In this document: positions 7,732-16,351 of the stretch, in pieces | How the letters are laid out: every line of letters starts with the position of its first letter | Position numbering within the stretch: position 1 is the first letter of the stretch | DNA from: Propionibacteriales bacterium | GTDB lineage: Bacteria > Actinomycetota > Actinomycetes > Propionibacteriales > Nocardioidaceae | Direction: 5' to 3' | NCBI GenBank assembly: GCA_026392455.1 | Contig: JAPLCB010000010.1 | Location: 186,001 to 250,000, forward strand | Length of the DNA: 64,000 nt | Translations under genes and position numbers: made by a program | Notes under the pieces: generated by a model | Told to the model about the DNA's origin: nothing | What the model saw: the letters and a program-made list of their open reading frames with translations, nothing else | Database searches by the model: none

Positions 7732-7765
7732 CGAGAGAGCGTAGTCGGCGTCGGCACCACGTTGG

Positions 7766-9091
7766 TCAACGCAACGGGGTGCAGCCCAGCGCCTGCTCGA
7801 ACGCCGTGGGCGTCGCGTAGTAGGTCCCCTTCGGGTAGTAGGCACTCAGGGTCGTCTTCTCGGTCCCGTACGTCGCGTCCTGGACGGCGTGACCGAAGTC
7901 GGCGCGGGGAAGCATGTTGCGCATGTAGGCGATGCCCTTGGGGTCGAGGCCCCACGGAAGCCAGGAGACACCGCAGGCATCGACCGCGTTGGCCGGTCGG
8001 TCGGCGGCGGTGGAGATGGCGATCGTGAAGTAGCCGTTCCGGTCCACCTTCACCGACTCGTCGTGCACGCAGCCGTAGGTCTGCGTAGTCCGGTTCGCCG
8101 TGCACATCGACCAGTAGCGCATCTGCTCGCCGCCGGTCGTGACCCCGGTGCCGAGGTAGGTGCGCGGAGTGGTCGGCAGCTTGCCGCGGAGCAGGAGGAC
8201 CTTGCCGTACTCCCGCGTCAGGTAGGCGTAGACGTACTTGTTGTCGGCGTTCTCGCCGAGACCGCCCGGCAGCGTTCCGGTCACCGAGGCGATCGCCGGT
8301 GTGAGGGTGCTGCTGGTGTACTCGTTCTCGGTGACATCGGTGCCGTAGGTCTGGGCGACGTTCACGTAGCGCATGAAGTGCGGTTCCCGGGGTGCCAGCA
8401 GACCGAGCGGGGCGAGCGGCAGGTCGAGGCCGAGGCTGGCCAGGAACGTTGTCGCGGGCAGCAGGTCGGGGAGCGGGTCCGGGCACGTCGGGAGCGGGAT
8501 CCTGGTGCCGTCGGCCAGCACGACCGTGATCGCCGGCGCGGCCACGCCGCCGAACGGTCCGGTCCCCACGTCCGGCAGGTAGATCCGGTACGCCAGACCG
8601 AAGCCCCACTTCGAACCGTCGGTCGAGTTGTTGTAGAGCGTGTTCGCGGGACCCCCCGAGGCCGGCTCTCGGCCGCTGACCACGGTGACCTTGTAGCGGC
8701 GGTTCAGCGCGTTGCGGTCAGCGCCGACGCGGAAGGGGTTGACCGAGCCCGGTTCCGGTTCGATCAGGTCGTCCTTGATGTTGCTCGCCGTCTGGAGGGC
8801 GAGGCTGTAGGCCTGCAGCGACATGTACCGGGCGTGCGGGAATTCACCGGTGATCTCCAGCGACCCGCCGGGCGGGACCGGGACCGCTGCGCCGAGGTAC
8901 CGGGTCGCGAGGTCCGGGAACAGGATGTTCTCGCGGTCCGCGCTCGGTTCCAGGACCCAGCCGCACGAGCGGTCGCGGCTCGGGTCGGCCGCGTTCGCCG
9001 TACCGGCCAGGGGCGTGAGGCCCAGGACCAGCGCGGCGGCGAACGCGGTGAGGGTCAGGGGTCGGCTGAACGAACGCAGGGAGGGGCGCAT
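7766..9091 (-). CDS. Secreted protein of unknown function
   Basis: 441 residues with a classical signal peptide: basic MRPSLRSFSRP, hydrophobic core to about residue 30, then a cleavage site near ANA-ADP. The mature part has strand-rich character and the block GEFPHARYMSLQAYS, which recurs in a widespread actinobacterial exported family without known function, plus GSVNPFRVGADRN. Cysteines (CGW near the start, then MCTANRTTQTYGC and CGVSW) suggest disulfides. ATG at 9091 is preferred over one 45 bases upstream because the signal peptide begins there. It is divergent from a TetR gene that may control it. Confidence 0.7.
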   Translation of the reverse strand: MRPSLRSFSRPLTLTAFAAALVLGLTPLAGTANAADPSRDRSCGWVLEPSADRENILFPDLATRYLGAAVPVPPGGSLEITGEFPHARYMSLQAYSLALQTASNIKDDLIEPEPGSVNPFRVGADRNALNRRYKVTVVSGREPASGGPANTLYNNSTDGSKWGFGLAYRIYLPDVGTGPFGGVAAPAITVVLADGTRIPLPTCPDPLPDLLPATTFLASLGLDLPLAPLGLLAPREPHFMRYVNVAQTYGTDVTENEYTSSTLTPAIASVTGTLPGGLGENADNKYVYAYLTREYGKVLLLRGKLPTTPRTYLGTGVTTGGEQMRYWSMCTANRTTQTYGCVHDESVKVDRNGYFTIAISTAADRPANAVDACGVSWLPWGLDPKGIAYMRNMLPRADFGHAVQDATYGTEKTTLSAYYPKGTYYATPTAFEQALGCTPLR

Positions 9092-9128
9092 GCGGCGACG
9101 GTACCGAGAACGTGACAAAATCACAATG

Positions 9129-9163
9129 TGTTCCACATGGGACGTCTACTAGAAATGTTCCAC
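9129..9163. promoter_or_regulatory. Direct repeat TGTTCCAC in a divergent promoter region
   Basis: TGTTCCAC occurs at 9129-9136 and 9156-9163, 27 bp apart, in the 91-base gap between the secreted-protein gene and the TetR gene. The first copy also begins an imperfect palindrome (GTTCCACATGGGAC). Placement fits binding sites for the TetR encoded next door; this is inference. Confidence 0.35.
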
Positions 9164-9182
9164 CGCGGGCTAGAGTCGCGGC

Positions 9183-9767
9183 ATGACCACCGCAACGACT
9201 CCACCGCACCTGGAGCGTGCCACCCGCGATCACGCCCTCCGGTACGCCCGTGGGCAGTTCGAGCGCGGCGAACGTGTCGACATGGGGACCGTGGCCGACG
9301 CCCTGGCGGTCGGCCGGACCACCCTCTACCGGTGGGTGGGGGACCGCGAGCAGCTGATCGCGGAGATCTTCGCCGAGATCACCGACGAGCTCTTCGACCT
9401 GGTCGCGACCCAGGCGCAGGGAGCGGGCATCGACCGGGCGCTGGACACCGTCCGCCGGTTCATGGAGATCACCTCGGGCTTCCCCCCGCTGCAGGACTTC
9501 TGCCAGCGCGAGCCGACCCTGGCGCTGCGGATCCTGCTCGCGCCGGGTGGGCTGGTCCAGGACCGCCTCCGGGCGCGGATCTCCCAGGCTCTGGAGCGAG
9601 AACGTCCGGGGGCGGCCGCACCGCTGCCGTCGGACGTCGTCGACGTCCTGATCCAGGTCGGTGCCGCCCTGCAGTGGACCCCGATCGTGATCGGCGAGCA
9701 GCCCGAGATCGATCGTGCGCTGCAGCTCGGGAGGACGGTCCTCGGCCCGCACTTCCCGCCGCTCTGA
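9183..9767 (+). CDS. TetR-family regulator with QsdR-type C-terminal domain
   Basis: 194 residues. The helix-turn-helix is around 25-55 (VADALAVGRTTLYRWVGDRE), and the C-terminal ligand-binding half (RRFMEITSGFPPLQDFCQRE onward) looks like the QsdR-associated TetR domain common in Actinobacteria. It lacks the usual long lead-in helix and begins HLERATRDHALRYARGQFER, which is normal for this subfamily. It is divergent from the secreted-protein gene at 7766-9091 and probably represses it, itself, or both. Ligand unknown. Confidence 0.82.
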   Translation: MTTATTPPHLERATRDHALRYARGQFERGERVDMGTVADALAVGRTTLYRWVGDREQLIAEIFAEITDELFDLVATQAQGAGIDRALDTVRRFMEITSGFPPLQDFCQREPTLALRILLAPGGLVQDRLRARISQALERERPGAAAPLPSDVVDVLIQVGAALQWTPIVIGEQPEIDRALQLGRTVLGPHFPPL

Positions 9768-9797
9768 GCTGCGCAGGGAGCCGATAGGCTCGTATCC

Positions 9798-10598
9798 GTG
9801 CGCATCGCGAGATTCACCACCGGAGAAGATCCCCTGTTCGGCGTCATCAGCGGGGAGGTCGACGAGTTCGGGATCCCGGACGAGGACTGCCGGATCGTGG
9901 GACTGCACGGCGACCCGCTGCACGTCGGGCTGCACCTGTCCAACAAGGAGTACGCGCTGTCCTCGGTACGCCTGCTCTCACCGGTGATCCCACGGAGCAA
10001 GGTGGTCGGGATCGGCCGCAACTATGCAGCCCACGCGCGCGAGATGGGTGGGGACGTCCCTGACGAGCCGTTGATGTTCATCAAGCCGAACACCAGCGTG
10101 ATCGGCCCCGAGGACCCGATCTTCTACCCCCGGCAGAGCAACGAGGTGCACTACGAGGGCGAGCTCGCGATCGTGATCAGCCGCCCGTGCCGCGAGGTCC
10201 CGGCGGCCAAGTACGCCGACGTCATTCAGGGGTACACCGTCGGCAACGACGTGACCGCGCGCGACCTGCAGCGCAAGGACGGACAGTTCACCCGGGCCAA
10301 GGGCTTCGACTCGTTCTGCCCGTTGGGACCCTGGATCGAGACCGAGCTCGACCCGGCCGACCTGGCGGTGAAGACCTACGTCAACGGCGACCTCAAGCAG
10401 GACGGCCGCACCTCGGACATGATCTTCGGCATCCCGGAGCTGATCGAGTACGTCACCTCGGTGATGACCTTGCTGCCCGGTGACGTCATCCTCACCGGTA
10501 CCCCCGAAGGGGTCGGTCCGGTCCAGCCCGACGACGAGATCGAGATCTTCATCGAAGGCATCGGCAATCTGACGAACAAGGTGAAGCTGCGTGACTGA
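9798..10598 (+). CDS. Fumarylacetoacetate hydrolase family protein
   Basis: 266-residue FAH-fold hydrolase or decarboxylase acting on 2-oxo acids, with a divalent metal in the active site. The metal and catalytic blocks are visible: [13 protein letters not shown], the Glu pair in [12 protein letters not shown], then [14 protein letters not shown] and [13 protein letters not shown]. Members are often labelled 5-carboxymethyl-2-hydroxymuconate isomerase or 2-hydroxyhepta-2,4-diene-1,7-dioate isomerase, but the substrate cannot be read from sequence. GTG start at 9798; the stop overlaps the gltX start by 8 bases, so the two are cotranscribed, an arrangement also common in related genomes. Confidence 0.88.
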   Translation: MRIARFTTGEDPLFGVISGEVDEFGIPDEDCRIVGLHGDPLHVGLHLSNKEYALSSVRLLSPVIPRSKVVGIGRNYAAHAREMGGDVPDEPLMFIKPNTSVIGPEDPIFYPRQSNEVHYEGELAIVISRPCREVPAAKYADVIQGYTVGNDVTARDLQRKDGQFTRAKGFDSFCPLGPWIETELDPADLAVKTYVNGDLKQDGRTSDMIFGIPELIEYVTSVMTLLPGDVILTGTPEGVGPVQPDDEIEIFIEGIGNLTNKVKLRD

Positions 10599-12168
10599 GA
10601 AGCGTGTGACCGACAACGTCCGAGTACGGATGGCCCCCAGCCCGACCGGGTCCCCGCACGTGGGCCTCGCCCGTACGGCGCTCTTCAACTGGGCCTTCGC
10701 CCGGCACCACGGTGGCACCTTCGTCTTCCGGATCGAGGACACCGACAAGGAGCGCAGCACGAAGGAGTCCTACGACTCCCTCGTCGAGGTGATGCGCTGG
10801 CTCGGGCTCGACTGGGACGAGGGTCCCGAGGTCGGCGGTGACTTCGGCCCGTACTTCCAGTCCCAGCGCGGCGACCTGTACGCCGACGCGCTGCAACGGC
10901 TCGCCGCCGGCGGGCACACCTACGCCTGCTTCTGCACCACCGAGGAGGTCGAGGCGCGGCACGCGGCCCAGCAGGCTGCGGCCAAGGCGGCGATCGCGAC
11001 TGCCAAGGAGGCCGCCGCCGCGAACCCCGACGACCTCACCCTGAAGGCACGGGTCGACGAGGCCGTCGCCGTGCTGAAGGGCCTGGTGATCGGCTACGAC
11101 GGCTTCTGCCGCGACCTCGACCCCGACCAGCTCGCTGCCTTCGCCGGACGGCCGCACGTGGTGCGCTTCCGGATGCCGGACGGGCAGATCGGATGGGACG
11201 ACCTCGTCCGTGGCGAGATCACCTTCGACACCCAGCACGTCCCGGACTTCGCACTGGCCCGGGCCAACGGGGACCCGCTCTACACCCTGGTCAACCCGGT
11301 CGACGACGCGCTGATGGAGATCACCCACGTGCTCCGCGGGGAGGATCTGCTGTCCAGCACCCCGCGCCAGATCGCGCTGCACGCCGCCCTGGGCGCCGTC
11401 GGGATCGGCAGGGGTGTGACCCCGCAGTTCGGGCACCTGCCCTACGTGATGGGGGAGGGGAACAAGAAGCTCTCCAAGCGCGACCCGGGTGCGAGCCTGC
11501 TGGGCTACCGGGAGGACGGCTTCCTCCCCGAGGGGCTCCTGAACTACCTGGCCCTGCTCGGCTGGTCGATCGCAGCGGACCGGGACGTCTTCACGTTGAC
11601 CGAGCTGGTCGACGCGTTCGACATCGCGGACGTGAAGCCGAACCCGGCGCGGTTCGACCTCAAGAAGGCCGAGGCGATCAACGCGGCCCACATGCGGAAG
11701 CTGTCGATCGAGGAGATCACCCACCGCGCTGTGCCGTTCCTCAAGAACGCCGGCGTGCTCAGCGATCCGGTCTCGGACGCCGACGCGCGGCTGCTGGAGC
11801 TGGCGATGCCGTTGGTCGGTGAGCGGGTCAACAAGCTGACCGAGGTGCCCGAGATGCTGGGCTTCCTGTTCGCGGCCGAGGTCACCTTTGACGACAACGA
11901 CCTGGCGACGGTGCTGGACGAGGCCGGGCGCGGCATCGTCGCTGCCGCCCGCGAGGCGCTGGACGGGCTGGCGGTCTGGAGCACGGCGGAGATCGAGACG
12001 TCGCTGCGGGCCAAGCTGGTCGACGAGCTCGGGATCAAGCCGAAGAACGCGTTCGGCCCGGTCCGGGTGGCGATCACGGGGAAGCGGATCTCGCCGCCGC
12101 TCTTCGAGTCCCTCGAGCTGCTGGGGCGGGCCGAATCGCTGCGCCGGCTCGACACCGTCCCGGGCTGA
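10591..12168 (+). CDS. gltX: Glutamyl-tRNA synthetase
   Basis: 525-residue class I synthetase charging tRNA-Glu with glutamate. The HIGH-equivalent is [12 protein letters not shown] (residues 17-27) and the KMSKS-equivalent is KKLSKRD (292-298). In Actinobacteria this enzyme is usually non-discriminating and also makes Glu-tRNA-Gln for GatCAB. An unusual Ala-rich insertion of about 40 residues (roughly 118-160, containing [20 protein letters not shown]) follows the CFCT motif where most GluRS go directly to the GYDG-type block; it lengthens the protein beyond the usual 470-500. Both cognate tRNAs lie just downstream. GTG start overlapping the FAH gene. Confidence 0.96.
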   Translation: MTEKRVTDNVRVRMAPSPTGSPHVGLARTALFNWAFARHHGGTFVFRIEDTDKERSTKESYDSLVEVMRWLGLDWDEGPEVGGDFGPYFQSQRGDLYADALQRLAAGGHTYACFCTTEEVEARHAAQQAAAKAAIATAKEAAAANPDDLTLKARVDEAVAVLKGLVIGYDGFCRDLDPDQLAAFAGRPHVVRFRMPDGQIGWDDLVRGEITFDTQHVPDFALARANGDPLYTLVNPVDDALMEITHVLRGEDLLSSTPRQIALHAALGAVGIGRGVTPQFGHLPYVMGEGNKKLSKRDPGASLLGYREDGFLPEGLLNYLALLGWSIAADRDVFTLTELVDAFDIADVKPNPARFDLKKAEAINAAHMRKLSIEEITHRAVPFLKNAGVLSDPVSDADARLLELAMPLVGERVNKLTEVPEMLGFLFAAEVTFDDNDLATVLDEAGRGIVAAAREALDGLAVWSTAEIETSLRAKLVDELGIKPKNAFGPVRVAITGKRISPPLFESLELLGRAESLRRLDTVPG

Positions 12169-12176
12169 CCGGCGCG

Positions 12177-13130
12177 ATGAGCGACCAGACGGCTTCTGAG
12201 GAGCCACGTCCGTACCCGTTGGTGCTGCGGACCTCGGCGTACCAGTGGTGGCAGCCGGCCCTCGGGCTGTTCCTGGCCGTGCTGGCGTTCACGCTGTTCG
12301 CCCCGCTGGTCGGGCAGGCGATCGCGGCGGCTGCGGTCGCGGTCGACCACGACGGTTCGTTCGAGGACGCCTTTGCGCGGGCGGTCAAGGTCGAGCCGGT
12401 GACCTGGCAGGGACTGCTGTACTTGAACCTGCTCCTCGCCGGCCTGATCCCGATGATGTGGGCGATCGTCGCGGTGGTCCACCGGGTCTCCGCCACGTGG
12501 CTCACCTCGGTCCAGCCGGGCATCCGTTGGCGCTTCTTCTGGGCCTGCTCCGGCCTGGCGCTGGTCGCCGTCGGGGTCCAGCTCGTGCTCTCCACCTTCC
12601 TGCCGGGCGTGGAGAGCTCGGTGAGCGGGTCGGCGAACGACGTCACCGGCTCGTTGGTCGCGATGGCCGTGGTCGTGCTGCTGACCACGCCGCTGCAGGC
12701 GATGGGGGAGGAGTACTTCTTCCGCGGGTACCTGATGCAGGCCTTCGGTGCACTCACCCGACGTCCTTGGGTCGCGGTCGTGGTCACCTCGCTGCTGTTC
12801 GCGGTGGCCCACGGAGTCCAGAACGCACCGCTGTTCCTGGACCGCTTCCTCTTCGGCCTGATGGCCGGGTACGTCGTGGTGCGCACGGGGGGACTGGAAG
12901 CCGGCATCGCGCTGCACATCTGGAACAACCTGTTCGCGTTCGGACTGGCCCTCGGGCTGGGCAGCATCGACGACACGCTGCACGTGTCCGAGGTCGCCTG
13001 GTCGAACCTCCCGCTGAGCCTCGCGCAGAACGGTGTGTACCTGGTGCTGGTGCTCTGGCTCGCGAACAGGACGGGAATCACATCGCGCACTACCCGACCC
13101 GTTTTGCTGCCTACAACCACGCCCGTGTAA
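12177..13130 (+). CDS. CPBP-family intramembrane glutamic endopeptidase
   Basis: 317-residue multi-pass membrane protein with the three CPBP (Abi) motifs: EEYFFR at 178-183, FAVAHG in the next helix and HIWNN near the C-terminal end. These residues form the active site of Rce1-type intramembrane proteases. About seven hydrophobic segments are visible. It starts 8 bases after gltX and is likely in the same transcript. Bacterial members act in prenyl-protein processing, bacteriocin immunity or envelope maturation; the target here is unknown. Confidence 0.88.
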   Translation: MSDQTASEEPRPYPLVLRTSAYQWWQPALGLFLAVLAFTLFAPLVGQAIAAAAVAVDHDGSFEDAFARAVKVEPVTWQGLLYLNLLLAGLIPMMWAIVAVVHRVSATWLTSVQPGIRWRFFWACSGLALVAVGVQLVLSTFLPGVESSVSGSANDVTGSLVAMAVVVLLTTPLQAMGEEYFFRGYLMQAFGALTRRPWVAVVVTSLLFAVAHGVQNAPLFLDRFLFGLMAGYVVVRTGGLEAGIALHIWNNLFAFGLALGLGSIDDTLHVSEVAWSNLPLSLAQNGVYLVLVLWLANRTGITSRTTRPVLLPTTTPV

Positions 13131-13133
13131 GGT
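13104..13133 (+). promoter_or_regulatory. Probable promoter for the tRNA pair
   Basis: TTGCTG, an 18-base spacer and TAAGGT lie inside the 3' end of the CPBP gene, about 42 bases ahead of tRNA-Gln. A 7-bp hairpin (CGGTCCG at 13141-13147 with CGGACCG at 13162-13168) follows. Position and spacing fit a housekeeping promoter. Confidence 0.45.
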
Positions 13134-13174
13134 TTCCCCTCGGTCCGGTCGCTCAGGCAGTCGGACCGAAATAG

Positions 13175-13246
13175 TGGGATATGGTGTAATTGGCAGCACG
13201 ACTGATTCTGGTTCAGTTAGTCAAGGTTCGAGTCCTTGTATCCCAG
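13175..13246 (+). tRNA. tRNA-Gln (anticodon CUG)
   Basis: 72 bases. The acceptor arm TGGGATA pairs with TATCCCA; the anticodon arm ACTGA/TCAGT encloses the loop TTCTGGT, giving anticodon CTG; the T-loop is GTTCGAGTC. Discriminator base is G. CCA is not encoded. Confidence 0.95.
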
Positions 13247-13312
13247 CGAGTTCGGCGAGACCCGTCGATTTGGCTCCGTGCGAGCCGAGCCGATAGAGTC
13301 TCGTCCGCTCAG

Positions 13313-13385
13313 GCCCCCGTTGTGTAGTGGCCTAGCACGCCGCCCTCTCAAGGCGGTAGCGCGGGTTCGAATCCCGTCGGGGGTA
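13313..13385 (+). tRNA. tRNA-Glu (anticodon CUC)
   Basis: 73 bases. The acceptor arm GCCCCCG pairs with CGGGGGT (one G-U pair at the end); the anticodon stem CCGCC/GGCGG encloses the loop CTCTCAA, giving anticodon CTC; the T-loop is GTTCGAATC. CCA is not encoded. It follows tRNA-Gln by 66 bases and is probably cotranscribed. Confidence 0.95.
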
Positions 13386-13390
13386 CAGAT

Positions 13391-13431
13391 ACGAACGAAA
13401 CCCAGGTCCTGCGGACCTGGGTTTCGTTCGT
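13391..13431. terminator. Long perfect hairpin ending the tRNA transcript
   Basis: A 19-bp perfect stem (13391-13409 with 13413-13431) around a 3-base loop, with arms built on ACGAAACCCAGGTCC. It sits between tRNA-Glu and the convergent DICT gene and would work in both directions. There is no T-tract, which is common for actinobacterial terminators. Confidence 0.85.
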
Positions 13432-13441
13432 CGGGCCCGGC

Positions 13442-13987
13442 TCAGATCATCGGAGCGAGACCCGCTTCGTACCGGTGTCCGGCCGGTACGTCGTCCGCGA
13501 GGACGAAGTCTTCCCCGGAGAGCGCCGAGGCGGCGTACTGGACGTCGTCGCGGTTCTCCGAGACGGCCCAGTCGAACCGGGTGTCGAGATCGGTGGTCCG
13601 TTCGTGCGGCAGCTCGGGCCCGATCTGGCGGGCGGTCATGCCCAGCCCGAACTCCGGGGTCACCAGGAGGACGTTCCACTCCAGGGCGAGGGGGCCTCGG
13701 GCGGACACGTCGTGCAGGCCGAAGGGTGACTCCGGGGCCAGCCGCTGGCGGACGTCCACGCCGTAGACGTCGATCCGTACGCCGTTGGCCGCGAGCTCGT
13801 GGTGGAGCTGGAGGGTGCGCCCGCCGTGGAAGCGGACGCTCTGCAGGCACACCCACAACCGCGCTCCGGGGCCGGCCGCCAGGGCCCGGGCCTCGATGCT
13901 GCGGCTGATCGCCATCAGGTGGCGCTTGGTGGTCGAGCTGACCGTGGCTCGTCGGGCGACGCTGATGAACGGTGACGGATCGGGCAT
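13442..13987 (-). CDS. DICT sensory-domain-like protein
   Basis: 181 residues. KRHLMAISRSIEARAL, followed by a short strand with an LQSVRFHGGR turn, then LEWNVLLVTPEFGLGMTARQ and FDWAVSENRDDVQYAASAL, follows the layout of the DICT sensory domain found with diguanylate cyclases and two-component proteins; here it stands alone. ATG at 13987 is chosen because AAAGGA lies 8 bases upstream. It is divergent from the alkylation-repair genes and shares with them a gap that holds a 19-bp near-palindrome. The signal sensed is unknown. Confidence 0.55.
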   Translation of the reverse strand: MPDPSPFISVARRATVSSTTKRHLMAISRSIEARALAAGPGARLWVCLQSVRFHGGRTLQLHHELAANGVRIDVYGVDVRQRLAPESPFGLHDVSARGPLALEWNVLLVTPEFGLGMTARQIGPELPHERTTDLDTRFDWAVSENRDDVQYAASALSGEDFVLADDVPAGHRYEAGLAPMI

Positions 13988-14026
13988 GGGTGTTCCTTTC
14001 GCCAGGTACCAGTTCGGCACCCGAAG

Positions 14027-14045
14027 GCGTTCCCTGAGGGAATGC
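14027..14045. promoter_or_regulatory. 19-bp near-perfect palindrome between the DICT gene and the Ada/AlkA gene
   Basis: GCGTTCCCTGAGGGAATGC is palindromic around the central G, with a single G-T mismatch pair; the TTCCCT/AGGGAA core is perfect. It lies in the divergent gap, where the AraC-type domain of the Ada/AlkA fusion or another repair regulator could bind. No LexA-like box is evident. Confidence 0.45.
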
Positions 14046-14124
14046 GTCGCCCAGAACAGCGACGACCACGGTCATGGCCGATTTCCGCTAGAAGTTGTCG
14101 CGGGCGACCGGCAGACTTCACGGC

Positions 14125-15579
14125 ATGTACCGCGACAGCGAGGCTTGCTACCGGGCCGTGAAGAGCCGGGACCGTCGGTTCGACGGGGTCTTCTACACCG
14201 CGGTCCGGACCACCGGAATCTACTGCCGACCCAGCTGCCCGGCGATCACGCCCCAGCTCCAGAACGTGACGTTCCACCCGAGCGCTGCTGCGGCCCAGCT
14301 TGCTGGCTACCGCGCCTGCAAGCGGTGCCTGCCGGATGCCACGCCCGGTTCCCCGGACTGGGACGTCGCGGCCGACGTCGCCGGTCGCGCGATGCGGCTG
14401 ATCGCCGACGGCACCGTCGAGCGCGACGGTGTCGAGGGGCTGGCCCGACGTCTGGGCTACTCGACCCGGCAGCTGAACAGGGTGGTGACCACCGCGTTCG
14501 GCGCCGGTCCGCTGGCGCTGGCCCGCGCGCGGCGTGCCCAGACCGCACGGGTCCTGATCGAGACGTCCGAGCTGTCGTTCGCCGACATTGCCTTCGCCTC
14601 CGGGTTCGCCAGCATCCGGCAGTTCAACGACACCGTGCGTGAGGTGTACGCCGCAACGCCCACCGACCTGCGCGGCCGGCGGGGGAGCACCAGCACCTCG
14701 GGCACGATCGTCACCAGGATCGGCGTTCGGGAGCCGTACGCAGGTGCGGAGCTGCTGACGTTCCTCGCGCAACGCGCAGTCGCCGGAGTCGAGGCTGCCG
14801 GTGCGGGCTGGTACGAGCGTTCGCTGGAGCTCCCGCACGGGCCAGCGGTGATCCGGGTCGAGCTCGTCGACCGACCGACCGGTCAGGTGCCCTGCCGGCT
14901 GACCCTGGCCGACGCCCGTGACCTCGCGCCGGCGCTCGAACGCACCCGCCGGCTGCTGGACGCTGACGCCGACCCGGTGGCCGTCGACGAGCAGCTGGGC
15001 AACGATCCGCAGCTGGCGCCGTTGGTCCGTCGGCGGCCGGGGCTGCGGGTTCCGGGTCACGTCGACGGGCTCGAGGTCGCCGTCCGAGCGGTCCTGGGCC
15101 AGCAGGTGAGCGTGGCCGCGGCCCGGACCCTGGCGGCTCGCCTGGTCCAGGCCCACGGCGCACCTCTCGGTCTCGACGGAGACCACCAGGTCACCCGCCT
15201 GTTCCCGACTGCGGCGGTACTCGCCGAGGTCGGCCCCTCGGTGATCGCGATGCCGCGCGCCCGCGGGCGGGCGCTGGCGGCGGTAGCCGACGCCGTGGCG
15301 CGCGGGGTCGTCGTCCTCGACCGCAGCGCCGACCGTGGCCGGACCCGTGACGACCTGCTGGGGCTCGCCGGCATCGGCCCCTGGACCGCCGACTACGTCG
15401 CGCTCCGGGCGCTCGGCGATCCCGACGTCTTCCTGGCGACCGACCTGGGCGTCCGGCACGCAGCTGCCGGCCTCGGCATCACCGACATCGACCTGCGCAG
15501 CGAGGACTGGCGTCCGTGGCGCTCGTACGCGCTGCTGCATCTGTGGACCTGGATGAGTGACGACGAGAAGGAGTCATAA
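14125..15579 (+). CDS. Ada-type methyl-phosphotriester/AraC domains fused to AlkA DNA-3-methyladenine glycosylase II
   Basis: 484-residue fusion. Residues 1-75 form the Ada N-terminal zinc domain with all four ligand cysteines (34, 38, 65, 68) in GIYCRPSCPA and ACKRCLPD; one of these accepts methyl groups from DNA phosphotriesters. Residues about 85-180 are an AraC-type helix-turn-helix (ELSFADIAFASGFASIRQFN). The rest is AlkA-like, with the helix-hairpin-helix LAGIGPWTADYVALRALG and catalytic Asp440 in FLATD. It should sense methylation damage, activate repair genes and excise 3-methyladenine. ATG at 14125 is preferred over an upstream TTG. The next gene, ogt, is one base away. Confidence 0.93.
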   Translation: MYRDSEACYRAVKSRDRRFDGVFYTAVRTTGIYCRPSCPAITPQLQNVTFHPSAAAAQLAGYRACKRCLPDATPGSPDWDVAADVAGRAMRLIADGTVERDGVEGLARRLGYSTRQLNRVVTTAFGAGPLALARARRAQTARVLIETSELSFADIAFASGFASIRQFNDTVREVYAATPTDLRGRRGSTSTSGTIVTRIGVREPYAGAELLTFLAQRAVAGVEAAGAGWYERSLELPHGPAVIRVELVDRPTGQVPCRLTLADARDLAPALERTRRLLDADADPVAVDEQLGNDPQLAPLVRRRPGLRVPGHVDGLEVAVRAVLGQQVSVAAARTLAARLVQAHGAPLGLDGDHQVTRLFPTAAVLAEVGPSVIAMPRARGRALAAVADAVARGVVVLDRSADRGRTRDDLLGLAGIGPWTADYVALRALGDPDVFLATDLGVRHAAAGLGITDIDLRSEDWRPWRSYALLHLWTWMSDDEKES

Positions 15580-15580
15580 A

Positions 15581-16102
15581 GTGACCACCACCACGACGAC
15601 CGAGAAGGCAGCTACCACCATGTGGACCGTGATGACCTCCCCGATCGGGGACCTGCGCGTCATTGCCAGCGCCGAGGCGGTCCTCGCGATCGAGTTCAGC
15701 CCGTTTCGGGGCCTCGCCGACGGCCGTCCGATCGGCGACCGCGACGACGCGAACCCGCTGCTGCGCTCCGCGGTCGACCAGCTGGACGCGTACTTCGCCC
15801 GGGAGCTGACCACGTTCGACCTGCCCCTCGCGCCCCGGGGGAGCGAGTTCCAGGTCAAGGTCTGGGACCAGCTCGCGAAGATCCCGTACGGCGAGACCAC
15901 CTCGTACGGCGAGATCGCGCACCGCCTCGGCCACACCAACGCGGCCTCCCGTGCCGTCGGCCTGGCGAACGGGAAGAACCCGATCCCGATCGTGATCCCG
16001 TGCCACCGGGTGATCGGGGCGAACGGCTCGTTGACCGGGTACGCCGGGGGGCTGGACCGCAAGCAGACGTTGCTCAGCCTCGAGCAGGAAGCGCTCTTCT
16101 GA
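15581..16102 (+). CDS. ogt: Methylated-DNA-[protein]-cysteine S-methyltransferase
   Basis: 173-residue suicide repair protein transferring the methyl group of O6-methylguanine to its own cysteine. The active site is PCHRV with Cys141; IPYGETTSYGEIA and the arginine-finger block ASRAVGLANGKNP precede it. GTG at 15581 is chosen for the GAAGGAG site about 10 bases upstream; the next ATG at 15620 would remove only a Thr-rich lead. It is coupled to the Ada/AlkA fusion, together making an adaptive-response operon. Confidence 0.95.
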   Translation: MTTTTTTEKAATTMWTVMTSPIGDLRVIASAEAVLAIEFSPFRGLADGRPIGDRDDANPLLRSAVDQLDAYFARELTTFDLPLAPRGSEFQVKVWDQLAKIPYGETTSYGEIAHRLGHTNAASRAVGLANGKNPIPIVIPCHRVIGANGSLTGYAGGLDRKQTLLSLEQEALF

Positions 16103-16126
16103 GCGAGGTGCCGACCGGATCGGCCG

Positions 16127-16351
16127 TCAGGTGGCCAACGACTCCGCGCGGTACCGGGCCAGCAGCGCCGCCAGCTTCTCCTCGTCGCGCTCGGTGGCGG
16201 GGACCAGCAGCTCGGCCAGGATGTCGGTGAGCTCGGCCAGTCGCCGGTTCAGCTGGCGGTTCTCCATCACCGCCGCCTCGAGGTCCAGGACCCGCTTGGG
16301 GAGGTAGACGGCCTCCTTGAGGTAGCGGCCGGCGCCGTACTTCTTCTTCAT
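16127..16351 (-). CDS. Small coiled-coil protein (DUF6752-like)
   Basis: 74 residues: a short basic start (MKKKYGAGRYLKEAVYLPKR) and then a heptad-like helix (LDLEAAVMENRQLNRRLAEL) to the end. It resembles a small actinobacterial family I recall as DUF6752. Its ATG overlaps the stop of the LicD-methyltransferase gene, so it is translated from the same message and may scaffold or anchor that enzyme. No catalytic motif. Confidence 0.65.
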   Translation of the reverse strand: MKKKYGAGRYLKEAVYLPKRVLDLEAAVMENRQLNRRLAELTDILAELLVPATERDEEKLAALLARYRAESLAT

